From: CALBJU01 sp965247125
Lineage (GTDB): Bacteria > Bacteroidota > Rhodothermia > Rhodothermales > UBA10348
DNA: 64,000 nt
Assembly: GCA_965247125.1 (NCBI GenBank)
Contig: CBDFGO010000003.1
Span: 1,054,001 to 1,118,000, forward strand
Direction of reading: 5' to 3'
Positions 49,074 to 58,597 of the stretch are shown here, piece by piece (within the stretch, counting starts at the first letter, position 1; each line of letters opens with the position of its first letter). Made by a program: the position numbers and the translations under genes. The notes below the pieces were generated by a model. That model did no database searches and had not been told where the DNA came from. It was given only the letters and a program-made list of their open reading frames with translations.

Positions 49074-51455
49074 ATGTCGATTCTTCAACACATACCATTT
49101 CTGAAACCTCGTGTCCGCCCGGTGGGAGATACACTTGAACTCGGCGATAAAGGTATTCGCACGAGGCGGTACAAGCAGATTGCGGTGAAGGCTACGCTCA
49201 TTTTGACTGCAGTGGTCGCGACCATGCTGGTTTTTCCCAGAGGTCAAAAATATGAGTACACCGTTCACCTTGACGAAATCTGGCGGCAGGTCAACCTGCA
49301 TGCACCGTTCAGCTTTCCGATTGCGAAGCCAGCAGAACAGGTTGAGCAGGAGAAGCGAACCATTCGTAGAAATACCCCTCCGTTCTTCCTACGGGACACG
49401 GAGGTTGAAGACCGGGTTTTGGACCGATTTCACGCATTCGAGGCCTCCATGGAGCGCGTTTTGGCGCAATACGGGGAGTTTAAGATCAGTGAGTTGCGGG
49501 GTAGAGTTGATGATGCAGCCAGTGACTCGTTCGCTTGGGTAGCTGCGCGAGACAGCCTCCAGGTCAGATTTGATCCGGAGGAGTGGAATCAGATGCTGGT
49601 CTCGTATTCCAATTCAGTTTCCGGATTGGTCTCGACCTCCAGGACACGATTTACCGGAGACCGAATGGATCAAGAAGCCGCATCAGCGGCACTCCAGGAG
49701 GCAAACACTGTCCTCATGGTCGGAATTCTGGACACGGACAAGTCCGCGATTCTTGCAGATTCAGTCGCCATCAGGAACCGAGCCACACAACGGGAGAATC
49801 CGACGCTCTTGACCACTGTTCTGGGTTACGCTGAGGCTTTGGACGACGGTCACGATAGTATCCTGCTTCGTTGGCCTTTTGACGCCGTGCGTCCCGAAAT
49901 AACCTTTAAGATTTTTCAGCATCTGCTCGAACCAAATCTTCTCTTTGATGAAGAAGAGACCGAGTCCCGCTGGGCAGTTCGTGAGGCTCAGATTATTCCA
50001 ACGGCCAACATGGTCAGTGAGAACGAGGTTATTGTTAGGCAAGGCGATAGGATTACAGAGGACATACAGAGGAAGCTTCTTTCCCTCGAAGCGGAGCTGA
50101 ATGAGCAGGCCGGCCAACGGATTCCATGGCAGACTCTGCTCGGCCACTTCATCTTAACGGGGACTACGTTTCTCGTCTTTTTTCTTTTTCTATTTCTTCT
50201 AAGACGCCCGATTTTCGACGACAACAGAATGGTCTTTCTCATCGTTCTGCTGTTTCTGTGCGTAATAGGCCTGTACGGAGTCGCCCTTCGAGCCGCACTG
50301 CTCAATATGTACATCGTCCCCGTCGCCATTGTCGCCATTCTTCTGACGGTAATATTCGATTCCCGAGTCGCATTTTTTGGTGCCCTCACGATGGCGCTGA
50401 TCGGAAGCCATTTGTTGAACTATAATTTTACGTTCACATTTGCGACCATTTTTTCAAGTACGCTCGGAATATTCAGCGTTCGTGATATTCGGAACCGAAG
50501 CCAGATTTTAATCAGTGCGAGCCTCATCTTTGTTGGCTACATGGCGGTCCTCCTGGCTAATTTGCTGTTGCAGGATATTGCGACGGACCAGTTTCAGAAT
50601 CAGACCATCTTTGTGGCTATCAACTCGGTCTTGATCTTACTCGCCTATCCGGCCCTCTGGCTGTTTGAGCGCGCCTTCGATGTGACGACAGATTTGACCC
50701 TCCTCGAGCTTTCGGACACCAATCGCCCCTTATTGAAAGAGTTGAGTTTGAAGGCGCCAGGCACGTTTAATCACGTTCTGCAAGTTGCAAATCTGGCCGA
50801 GGCTGCCGCGTCAGCCATTGGCGCGAACGCCCTGCTCGCGCGTGTCGGTGCGCTGTATCACGACATCGGTAAGATGATCAAACCGGAGTATTTCGTCGAA
50901 AATCAACGTGGGGATGTCAATCCGCACGATGGATTGAAACCACGGATGAGCGCCTTGATCATAGCCAGTCATGTCAAGGAGGGCATCGAGATGGCTCAGA
51001 AGCGCAGATTGCCCCAAGAGGTTGAGGACTTCATTCCGATGCACCACGGAACGACGCGCATCGAGTACTTTTATCAGAGGGCGTTGAAGCAACAGAAAAA
51101 GGGCGATGCCCCAGTACAGGAATCAGAATTTCGTTATCCCGGACCGGGGCCACGCTCCAAGGAAACTTCAATCCTGATGTTGGCCGACGGTGTGGAAGCG
51201 GCAAGCCGAGCTCTCGAAAATCCAACCCACAAGCGCCTTGAGGGGCTCATTGATGCGATCGTGGAGGCTCGAAGAGAGGATGGTCAACTCGATGAAACGG
51301 ATCTTACGTTTTCAGATCTGAATAAGATAAAGGAATCTCTCCTGAACGTGCTGATGGGGATTTATCACGTTCGCGTTAAGTATCCAGGTGAGGACGAAGA
51401 TTCGGATCAGGCGTCCTGGTCAGGGGATCAAGCTGCGCATGCGCTCGATGGATGA
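49074..51455 (+). CDS. PgpH-type 7TM HD hydrolase (probable c-di-AMP phosphodiesterase)
   Basis: 793 residues. The N-terminal extracytoplasmic 7TMR-HDED region follows one helix near 40-58. A block of about seven transmembrane helices (about 360-540) is followed by a cytoplasmic HD domain: NHVLQVANLAEAAA, LYHDIGKMIKPEYFVENQ, IIASHVKEGIEMA and MHHGTTRIEYFYQ, with paired His/Asp metal ligands. The layout matches PgpH, which hydrolyses c-di-AMP to pApA. It follows the symporter by 7 bases. Its last 36 bases overlap the convergent GntR gene. Confidence 0.9.
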   Translation: MSILQHIPFLKPRVRPVGDTLELGDKGIRTRRYKQIAVKATLILTAVVATMLVFPRGQKYEYTVHLDEIWRQVNLHAPFSFPIAKPAEQVEQEKRTIRRNTPPFFLRDTEVEDRVLDRFHAFEASMERVLAQYGEFKISELRGRVDDAASDSFAWVAARDSLQVRFDPEEWNQMLVSYSNSVSGLVSTSRTRFTGDRMDQEAASAALQEANTVLMVGILDTDKSAILADSVAIRNRATQRENPTLLTTVLGYAEALDDGHDSILLRWPFDAVRPEITFKIFQHLLEPNLLFDEEETESRWAVREAQIIPTANMVSENEVIVRQGDRITEDIQRKLLSLEAELNEQAGQRIPWQTLLGHFILTGTTFLVFFLFLFLLRRPIFDDNRMVFLIVLLFLCVIGLYGVALRAALLNMYIVPVAIVAILLTVIFDSRVAFFGALTMALIGSHLLNYNFTFTFATIFSSTLGIFSVRDIRNRSQILISASLIFVGYMAVLLANLLLQDIATDQFQNQTIFVAINSVLILLAYPALWLFERAFDVTTDLTLLELSDTNRPLLKELSLKAPGTFNHVLQVANLAEAAASAIGANALLARVGALYHDIGKMIKPEYFVENQRGDVNPHDGLKPRMSALIIASHVKEGIEMAQKRRLPQEVEDFIPMHHGTTRIEYFYQRALKQQKKGDAPVQESEFRYPGPGPRSKETSILMLADGVEAASRALENPTHKRLEGLIDAIVEARREDGQLDETDLTFSDLNKIKESLLNVLMGIYHVRVKYPGEDEDSDQASWSGDQAAHALDG

Positions 51456-52337
51456 CGGAGCGAGACCTAGAATGAGCGGGACATGTTTTTGCGCCCGCTC
51501 CAGAAAGGGACGGACCGTTCGTTCTGCTCCCCGGGTATAAACAAGCAGATCGCTTTCTCTGATCAATGAAGTTAGATAAGAGTCACCTTCCTCAATGGAC
51601 ACGGCGAGGACTTGACCGGAAAATTTTGTCAAGCTTCTCAGATCTGACAGGAGGGGGGCTACTGCGTCGGAGTGCCTCGTGACAAGGCCCAACGTTTCGT
51701 GGTCCAGCAATCGTGCTATCAGCGCCAGTGCATTCTCGCTCAACTCATAACCAACGCCCACTATGTCTGATTTAGGATTTGAGGGTAACAGTCGTTTAAC
51801 GAAACGAAACGGGACGAGCAGAATGTCGGCATCGGTGTGTGTGTTGACTTCGTCCAGCGTGCACGAAAGACAAGTCCTCTGAAACGTGTTTGCTACGTGA
51901 ATGGCGCACGACTGTGCCAGCTCCCGGTACGGTGCTACCATAACGATTTTAATGTCCTCATCTTCTGAATCCAGCAGAGACAGCTGCTCGTCAATCAGAT
52001 ACTCGACTTCGCTCTCATCGAGGCCAAGTCCGACGATTTCCTGAAACGCTGAAGATAGAATGGTGGCACCTCGTTCCATTCTCTCCGACTTGTCGAGCGG
52101 ATTGGCGTCGAGGACGATAAATCCACGGCCTTTCCGCGATTCAACCAACCCTTCGGCTACCAACTGCGTGTACGCCTTCCTCACGGTGTGAAAGGATATG
52201 TTGAGCTGAGAGGCAAGTCGTCTGGTTGGTGGCAGGAGGTCCCCGAGCCGATATTGGCCGTTCGCAATTCGAAATCGCATTGCGGTTACGAGCTGCTGAT
52301 AGACCGCGACGGTAGATGTTTTATCGATTTCAATCAA
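51420..52337 (-). CDS. GntR-family transcriptional regulator
   Basis: 305 residues, start TTG at 52337 (TTGA overlap with the upstream membrane-protein gene). The N-terminal winged helix has AVYQQLVTAMRFRIANGQYRL, LPPTRRLASQLNISFHTVRKA and KGRGFIVLD, standard for GntR. The C-terminal 220 residues are not an aminotransferase or FadR/UTRA domain I recognise; they look alpha/beta, periplasmic-binding-like (IKIVMVAPYRELAQSCA, ILLVPFRFVKRL, TLGLVTRHS, LLVYTRG). Ligand unknown. Its 3' end overlaps the convergent PgpH gene by 36 bases. Confidence 0.8.
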   Translation of the reverse strand: MIEIDKTSTVAVYQQLVTAMRFRIANGQYRLGDLLPPTRRLASQLNISFHTVRKAYTQLVAEGLVESRKGRGFIVLDANPLDKSERMERGATILSSAFQEIVGLGLDESEVEYLIDEQLSLLDSEDEDIKIVMVAPYRELAQSCAIHVANTFQRTCLSCTLDEVNTHTDADILLVPFRFVKRLLPSNPKSDIVGVGYELSENALALIARLLDHETLGLVTRHSDAVAPLLSDLRSLTKFSGQVLAVSIEEGDSYLTSLIRESDLLVYTRGAERTVRPFLERAQKHVPLILGLAPSSIERMRSLIP

Positions 52338-52828
52338 AATGACCTTGACTCCGTGTCCAGGATCCTCGATGCTGTTCGTGCCTCATGGAGTGCAGCGATA
52401 AGATCGCTCCATTCTTCCCAATCAGATGCGACGAGCTCGAACTCTTCCAAGCCCAATGTGAGCCGCAGTCCGCGGTTAGTTGAAGAAATATCCAGAATCA
52501 GCTGCCAGTTTAGTGAAGATGGAGGGTCAGCTGCGTCAACAAGCGATCGCAACGCCACGCTTTTATCGCTAACGTGCAATTCGCAGACGAGGCTTCGAAC
52601 ACGTATCCACACCCATGTAGAGCTTACGGCCAAAGCAACGGGGAAGCCGATATAGAGGTAGGTCAATACGGGGGATCCCTGCAGCATTGAGATGAGCGCC
52701 GCAATCATTACCGGAAGCATGCAAACGCCGATGGGTTTTCCCAGAGCAATAGAGACGACGGCCGCTTTGCTTCGGCCATTCGGATGCCCCAGCGAATGAA
52801 AGATTCGATATATCTGAGATTCCGCCAT
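52334..52828 (-). CDS. Small membrane protein, PH-like cytoplasmic domain possible
   Basis: 164 residues. Two helices in a hairpin (IGVCMLPVMIAALISML; LTYLYIGFPVALAVSSTWVWI) are followed by a soluble domain with a beta-rich run (CELHVSDKSVALRSL; WQLILDISSTNRGLRLTLG; FELVASDWEEWSDLIAALH). That order of strands and a final helix suggests a PH-like/bPH2-type domain, but this is a weak guess. It overlaps the GntR start by 4 bases, so the two are coupled; the regulator may respond to the same signal. Confidence 0.6.
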   Translation of the reverse strand: MAESQIYRIFHSLGHPNGRSKAAVVSIALGKPIGVCMLPVMIAALISMLQGSPVLTYLYIGFPVALAVSSTWVWIRVRSLVCELHVSDKSVALRSLVDAADPPSSLNWQLILDISSTNRGLRLTLGLEEFELVASDWEEWSDLIAALHEARTASRILDTESRSF

Positions 52829-52840
52829 AATCTGGTTACA

Positions 52841-53851
52841 CTATCGAGTGCCGAACGCTCTCAACAGCGGAACATCCTTAATCGTTTTCAGGCCGGGTTC
52901 GGCGTCGTAGGTTTGAGGTATTCCATTGACGAGCGTTGCGACGGTCGCGGTATCCCCGAATATTCCGCCCTTCACTTCCAGATTCATCGGCGGATCGCCT
53001 TCAACCCGAATCTCGTCTCGTGGATTTTGAGCTCCCACAAACATCTTGAGATCCAGGGTCAGCAGAAGCTCATCGCCATCATAAGCGTAAGCGTGATGAT
53101 GGATACCCGCCACCTGACCTTGCTCGACGGTAAGAAATGGTGTTTCGATCCGCAAATCGGAAACAACAGGGTCAAGATTTTCCTCGATTCGGTCAATAGT
53201 CCAACCCAGACCAGTGGCAATCAGCTTGATGGACTCGATGAGACCAATGTGTCCGAAGAGGCCGGTGGCCTTTCGCTGTGCAAACTCCTCGGTAGATATA
53301 CCTGCGCCCACTTTGCGCTGGAGTGGCATTCTTCTCAGGCCCGCGTCAACCTCGCGAAAAATTTTGATCGAATGAACCTCATTACACACACCGGTAGCCA
53401 TGAGGGCGAGTGCATCCATGGCGAAGCCGGGATTTACACCCGTCCCCAGGATGGTAACACCGTTTTCTTTTGCTGCACGGTCGAGTTCCCTTGAGATGTC
53501 CGGATGCCTATCGTACGGAAACGAAAGCTCCTCGGTCGAGGAGATGACGGAGGCTCCGCGAGAAGCACACAAGACGAGCTGATCGTACATGCGATCCAGG
53601 AACGATGATGTTGTGTGCACCACTACGTCGGGGTGTGTGGAGGAGAGCACGGCATCGGCATCTGCAGATACGATAATTCCAGAGGGTGACTCAAGTCCCA
53701 GAACCTCAGAAATATCCTTACCCACCTTGTCCGGGTCGATATCTATGACACCAACCAGTTCGAGATGGGGTTTTTTATCCAGTATGGCCCGCGTACAGGC
53801 CTGGCCGATTGGGCCAACGCCATACTGAACAACTCTGTAAGATTGGGGCAT
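52841..53851 (-). CDS. DapB-like NAD(P) dehydrogenase (2,4-diaminopentanoate dehydrogenase type)
   Basis: 336 residues from ATG 53851; a GTG at 53860 is also possible. The Rossmann front RVVQYGVGPIGQACTRAIL is followed by ELVGVIDIDPDKVGKD, HPDVVVHTTSSFLDRM and ILGTGVNPGFAMDAL. This is the dihydrodipicolinate reductase N-terminal family branch containing 2,4-diaminopentanoate dehydrogenase (ornithine fermentation). The HHHAYAYDGDELLL segment is a likely substrate loop. The adjacent pruA (18 bases upstream in transcription) hints at amino-acid degradation; the exact substrate is inferred. Confidence 0.78.
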   Translation of the reverse strand: MPQSYRVVQYGVGPIGQACTRAILDKKPHLELVGVIDIDPDKVGKDISEVLGLESPSGIIVSADADAVLSSTHPDVVVHTTSSFLDRMYDQLVLCASRGASVISSTEELSFPYDRHPDISRELDRAAKENGVTILGTGVNPGFAMDALALMATGVCNEVHSIKIFREVDAGLRRMPLQRKVGAGISTEEFAQRKATGLFGHIGLIESIKLIATGLGWTIDRIEENLDPVVSDLRIETPFLTVEQGQVAGIHHHAYAYDGDELLLTLDLKMFVGAQNPRDEIRVEGDPPMNLEVKGGIFGDTATVATLVNGIPQTYDAEPGLKTIKDVPLLRAFGTR

Positions 53852-53878
53852 GTGGCTCACATTAAGGTCAGACTGGCA

Positions 53879-55528
53879 CTATATCGGAAGATCCGATGCG
53901 TCTTCCTGGTGAAATGGATATCCGAAGTGCTTTGCGGGGACAAACGTCTCCTTGATCGATCGGGCGGATACCCATCGAACGAGATTCAGATATGAACCGG
54001 CCTTGTCGTTAGTGCCGGATGCGCGAGCTCCTCCAAAGGGCTGCTGCCCGACAACCGCTCCCGTAGGCTTGTCGTTTATGTAGAAATTACCGGCGCAGTC
54101 GGCAAGGGCCTGAGTCGTGGAGGCCACGACAGCACGCTCGCGAGCGAAAATGGCTCCCGTAAGGGCAAAGGGAGATGTTTCGTTCAATACGCTGATCGTT
54201 TCCGTAAATCTGTTGTCATCGTACACGTAAATAGAGACAACGGGACCGAAGATTTCTTCGCACATGGTTCGATATCCGGGGTCGTCGGTGACGAGTACCG
54301 TGGGCTCAATAAAATATCCCACCTCGTCGGAATAGTTACCCCCGGCCAGGATTTCAACGCCGGGCGTTTCCTTTGCATGATCGATGTACGAAGTAATGCT
54401 GTCGTACGAGCTCCGGTCAATTACCGCATTGATGAAGTTGGTAAAGTCTTCGACTGGACCCATTTTGATTTCATTCAATTGAGAGACGATTGAGTCCTTA
54501 ATGGTTGGCCAAAGCGATTTGGGCAGATAAACCCGGGAAGCCGCCGAGCATTTTTGCCCCTGATACTCAAACGCCCCACGAACGACGGCAGTTGAGACTG
54601 CGATGGGATCAGCACTCGGATGAGCCAGGATGAAGTCTTTTCCGCCAGTTTCCCCTACAACTCGAGGATAGGAGTTGTACGTATTCATGTTGTTGCCAAT
54701 CGTAGCCCACATATGATTGAACGTACCCGTGGAACCGGTAAAGTGGAGTCCAGAAAAGTGCTCTGACGAAAACACCGTTCCACCCACGGTTGCCCCACGC
54801 CCAGGAATCATATTGATGACGCCCTTAGGAAGGCCGGCCTCCTCAAACATTTTGTACAGGTAATAGGCTGACAAAAGCTGCGTTGAAGCAGGTTTCCACA
54901 GAACCGTATTTCCCATGAGAGCCGGGGCTGTGGGCAGATTTCCTGCGATTGAGGTGAAATTAAACGGAGTTACCGCGAAGACGAAGCCCTCGAGGCCACG
55001 ATATTGCAGGCGGTTCCAGACCCCCGGAGCGGAAGATGGTTGTTCTTTGTAGATCTGCTCCATGAATCGAACGTTGTACCGGAAAAAGTCGATAAGCTCA
55101 CAAGCCGCGTCGATTTCAGCCTGGTAGGGATTCTTGCTCTGCCCGAGCATGGTCGAGGCATTTATTACATCTCTCCAGGGGCCGGCGAGAAGATCAGCGG
55201 CTTTAAGAAAAATGGCCGCACGATCAGTCCAGTGCATGTTAACCCAATCATGTCGGGCCGCTACAGCAGATGAAATTGCACTCTGGAGCTCCTTTTCACC
55301 ACACTGGTGGGCAACTCCCAGGACGTGTCGGTGCTCGTGAGGGGCAATTGCATTGAGCGTATTTCCAGTCCGGATCTCTTCGCCGTTAATGAATGCGGGA
55401 ATATCAGCCTGTTCACCTCTTAGCCTTTTCAACTCTGAGCGCAGGGATGCACGCTCTGGTGAGCCGGGCGCATAGGATCTTACGGGCTCATTTATCGGGT
55501 CCGGGGTCTTGGAAAACAGGTTATTCAT
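53879..55528 (-). CDS. pruA: 1-pyrroline-5-carboxylate dehydrogenase
   Basis: 549 residues. It matches the long (ALDH4A1-like) form: FAVTPFNFTSIAGNLPTAPAL, VLWKPASTQLLSAYY, HFTGSTGTFNHMW, VGETGGKDFILAHP (general-base Glu), EYQGQKCSAASRVY (nucleophile Cys), EEIFGPVVSIYVYDD and FGGARASGTNDKAG. It oxidises glutamate-gamma-semialdehyde to glutamate in proline/ornithine breakdown. No proline dehydrogenase gene is in view. It probably shares a transcript with the DapB-like gene behind it. Confidence 0.95.
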   Translation of the reverse strand: MNNLFSKTPDPINEPVRSYAPGSPERASLRSELKRLRGEQADIPAFINGEEIRTGNTLNAIAPHEHRHVLGVAHQCGEKELQSAISSAVAARHDWVNMHWTDRAAIFLKAADLLAGPWRDVINASTMLGQSKNPYQAEIDAACELIDFFRYNVRFMEQIYKEQPSSAPGVWNRLQYRGLEGFVFAVTPFNFTSIAGNLPTAPALMGNTVLWKPASTQLLSAYYLYKMFEEAGLPKGVINMIPGRGATVGGTVFSSEHFSGLHFTGSTGTFNHMWATIGNNMNTYNSYPRVVGETGGKDFILAHPSADPIAVSTAVVRGAFEYQGQKCSAASRVYLPKSLWPTIKDSIVSQLNEIKMGPVEDFTNFINAVIDRSSYDSITSYIDHAKETPGVEILAGGNYSDEVGYFIEPTVLVTDDPGYRTMCEEIFGPVVSIYVYDDNRFTETISVLNETSPFALTGAIFARERAVVASTTQALADCAGNFYINDKPTGAVVGQQPFGGARASGTNDKAGSYLNLVRWVSARSIKETFVPAKHFGYPFHQEDASDLPI

Positions 55529-55913
55529 TGCTGTGGTCGAAAGCGCTCATGGAGACGTATTTATTGAAGAAAGGCTAGAGGATCGATCCTGGAAGCCCCA
55601 CAGGAAGCGCAATCTACGCCCTCTGGCGAGGCCCCCAAACCCGTTCTTCAAAACTTCTACAGCTCTTAAGCCGGCAGTATTTTCCTGTTTTCAGAAAGGG
55701 GTTCCGGCATCCATCTGGACATTCAGGTCAGAATCGAGCCATCCTTTGACCGTCGCGCGAATGCCTGTATTCGGCCTCTAAGGGCACGAAAAGGTCGAAA
55801 AGACCACTTATGAGCGGCTGCTGATCTCAGTTTCGGGACCTGCGGCACGAAAATGGCCTTTGGACTATCCGAACAAACTCCGATGACAATCCCGCATTGC
55901 CGGGCAAACCACT
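55529..55913. other. Divergent intergenic region, pruA / giant GvpL-F gene
   Basis: 385 bases with no gene that I can support; the frames here (such as 55509-55781 forward) have no protein character. It must hold promoters for pruA (reverse) and the giant repeat gene (forward). I saw no strong inverted repeat, tRNA or recognisable promoter pair. Confidence 0.5.
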
Positions 55914-57041
55914 ATGTCTTCAAAAGAGAACAAGACCAACATCGATGACGCACGGGATGCTGTAAAAAAACAGCTTCTTCGTTCGCTCATGCAGCAGGTA
56001 GTTGAAGAATTCAGTTCTACAACGGACTCAGACCTGAGCGATCTCGTCAGTTCGATGGTATCTGAACTGAATATGGATTCAATGCGCGACCGCCTTTCGG
56101 CGATGGTGCATACTGAAGTTCGAAACAAGCTGAGAGAGACAGACCTGGACGCTCTCCTCAAAGAACAATTCTCTGATACTGCCACCACGATTGAAGAAGA
56201 GATCAAGCAGGAGCTGCAAGACAAACTTGTAGAGCGCAGTGCAGGCGCAGCCGATGCGCTGGCTGAAGCCGTTAGTCGACGCATGCGTGAAGTTGTGAGC
56301 TCTCAGATTGGCGATGTCGACAACCTGGTTCAGCAAGCGGTACAGAATATCGTTCAAGAGAATGTTCAGGAGCTTTCAAATGGAGACGCGTGGACCGCGT
56401 CGATTGAAGCAATTCATTCTGGTGTTGCTCAGGAAATCCAGGGCCAGGTAGAAAAGACAGCAAATGAATCAATAGAGCAGATTGCCGACTCAGTCAGCGC
56501 GAACATGCGCACAGAGATTGAAGGCAGGATGGATGAGATCGATCAATCCGTCAAAGAAAAAGCTACCGACATTGTTGCAGATCGCGTTGAAGAGCTGACA
56601 AGCGGTGAATACTGGTCTCAGTCAATTGAGAAGATCGAAAGCGAACTCTCCCGGAAGGTTCAGAACCACATTGAACAGGCGACAACAAAATCTGCGTACC
56701 ACATCACCTATTCGATTGATGCTCTAATGAGTGAGGGAATCGAAGGCAAGCTGGTTGAGATTGATCGAACGCTTAAAAACAAAACGGACGACCTCGTCGC
56801 AAAGCGTATTGAAGATCTTACAACTGGAGAAAACTGGACTAAATCAATCGAGAAGGTCGAAGGCAATATTTCTCGCGAAGTTGAGACCCGCATTGAAAAG
56901 GCCGCAACGCAATCTGCGGATGATATTGCAAACACGATTGACGCTCGAATGAGCGAGAAGATCGAAGGCAAGCTGACTGAGATTGATCGAGCCCTAAAGA
57001 CAAAGCAAGCAATCACGTTTCAAATCGCATCGATGATCTGA
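55914..57041 (+). CDS. Giant helical-repeat GvpL/F protein, N-terminal fragment (frameshifted)
   Basis: 375 residues up to a TGA that follows a frame change. Residues 1-80 are helical and charged, with no signal peptide. Residues 82-155 look like a diverged repeat. From residue 156 on come three 74-residue repeats (start at 56379, 56601, 56823), each with a G-E-x-W motif, a Lys/Glu amphipathic helix, IADSIDARM-like and EIDQ-like helices. The frame breaks at 56994-56996: this copy has CTAAAGAC where other copies have CTCAAAGAC, so one base is missing. Without that loss the frame runs straight into 57077-61393. The last 15 or so residues of this fragment are off-frame. Confidence 0.85.
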   Translation: MSSKENKTNIDDARDAVKKQLLRSLMQQVVEEFSSTTDSDLSDLVSSMVSELNMDSMRDRLSAMVHTEVRNKLRETDLDALLKEQFSDTATTIEEEIKQELQDKLVERSAGAADALAEAVSRRMREVVSSQIGDVDNLVQQAVQNIVQENVQELSNGDAWTASIEAIHSGVAQEIQGQVEKTANESIEQIADSVSANMRTEIEGRMDEIDQSVKEKATDIVADRVEELTSGEYWSQSIEKIESELSRKVQNHIEQATTKSAYHITYSIDALMSEGIEGKLVEIDRTLKNKTDDLVAKRIEDLTTGENWTKSIEKVEGNISREVETRIEKAATQSADDIANTIDARMSEKIEGKLTEIDRALKTKQAITFQIASMI

Positions 57042-58597
57042 CGACCGGAGAAGAATGGACGCAGTCCGTCGAAAAAATGGAAAGTGACATTTCTCGCAAG
57101 GTCGAATCCCGTATTGAATGGGCCGCAACACAATCTGCGGATAACATTGCAGACTCGATTGACGCTCGAATGAGAAAGGAGATCGAAAGCAAGCTGAATG
57201 AGATTGATCAAGTCCTCAAAGACAAAGCGACCGATCTCGCAACACATCGTATCGATGAGCTGACGGCTGGTGAAGAATGGACTCAGTCCGTCGAAAAGAT
57301 GGAAGGCGAGATATTTAATGTGGTCGAGACGCGAGTTAAACAGGCCGCGACGCGATCTGCGGAAAAAATAGCAGACTCGATTGACGCTCGAATGGGCGAG
57401 GAGATCAAAGGCAAGTTTGACGAGATTGATCAGGTCCTCAAAGAAAAAGCGACCGGTCACGTTTCAAATCGCATCGATGATTTGACGACTGGTGAAGAAT
57501 GGACTCAGTCCATCCAAAAGATGGAAGGCGAGATAGCAGACGTGGTCGAGACGCGCGTGAAACACGCCGCAACGCGATCTGCCGAAAAAATTGCAGACTC
57601 GATTGGCGCTCAGATGAGCGAGGAGATTAGAGGCAAGTTTGATGAGATTGATCAGGTCCTCAAAGAAAAAGCGACCGGTCACGTTTCAAATCGCATCGAT
57701 GATTTGACGACTGGTGAAGAATGGACTCAGTCCATCCAAAAGATGGAAGGCGAGATAGCAGACGTGGTCGAGACGCGCGTGAAACACGCCGCAACGCGAT
57801 CTGCCGAAAAAATTGCAGACTCGATTGGCGCTCAGATGAGCGAGGAGATTAGAGGCAAGTTTGATGAGATTGATCAAGCCGTCAAAGACAAAGCAACCGA
57901 TCTCGTGGTAGATCGCATCGATGATCTGACGACTGGTGAAGAATGGACCCATTCTGTCGAAAAGATGGAAAGTGGCATCTCTCACGAAGTGAAGGCCCGC
58001 CTTGAAAAGGCTGCATCACAATCTGCGAGAAAAATTGCAGACTCGATTGGCGCTCAGATGAGCAAGGAGATTAGAGGCAAGTTTGATGAGATTGATCAAG
58101 CCGTCAAAGACAAAGCAACCGATCTCGTGGTAGATCGCATCGATGATCTGACGACTGGTGAAGAATGGACTCAGTCCATTGAAAAAATGGAAAGTGGCAT
58201 CTCTCACGAGGTCGAGACGCGCATTGAAAAGGCCGCAGCACAATCTGCGGAAAAGATTGCAGATTCTATTGACTCGCGAATGAGCGAGGAGATCGAAGGC
58301 AAGTTGGATGAGATTGATCAAGCCCTCAAAAACAATGCTATCGATCTCGTGGCAAATCATGTTGATGAGCTGACCACCGGTGAAGAGTGGACTCAGTCGG
58401 TCGAAAAGTTGGAAGGAGAGATATCTGACGAGGTCGAGACGCGCATTGAGAAGGCCGCAACTCAATCTGCGGAAAAGATTGCAGACTCTATTGACGCGCG
58501 AATGAGCGAGGAGATCGAAGACAAACTGGATGAGATTGATCAAGCCCTCAAAGACAATGCTATCGATCTCGTTGCAGAACGAGTTAACGAACTTACA
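56379..58597 (+). repeat. Ten tandem 222-bp (74-residue) coding repeats
   Basis: Units start at 56379, 56601, 56823, 57044, 57266, 57488, 57710, 57932, 58154 and 58376. All steps are 222 bases except the third, which is 221 and reveals the one-base deletion. The consensus begins TGEEWTQSIEKMEGEI. Units at 57488 and 57710 are virtually identical in DNA, with the identity running back into the ends of their preceding units, so they are a recent duplication. The following unit at 58598 is partial and diverged. Confidence 0.93.

Noticed and set aside
57464..58543. Reverse-strand frames repeated every 222 bases in the repeat array
   Set aside because: They are antisense shadows of the coding repeats and repeat only because the DNA does.
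56379..58597. CRISPR-like array
   Set aside because: Units are 222 bases, contiguous, coding and without unique spacers.
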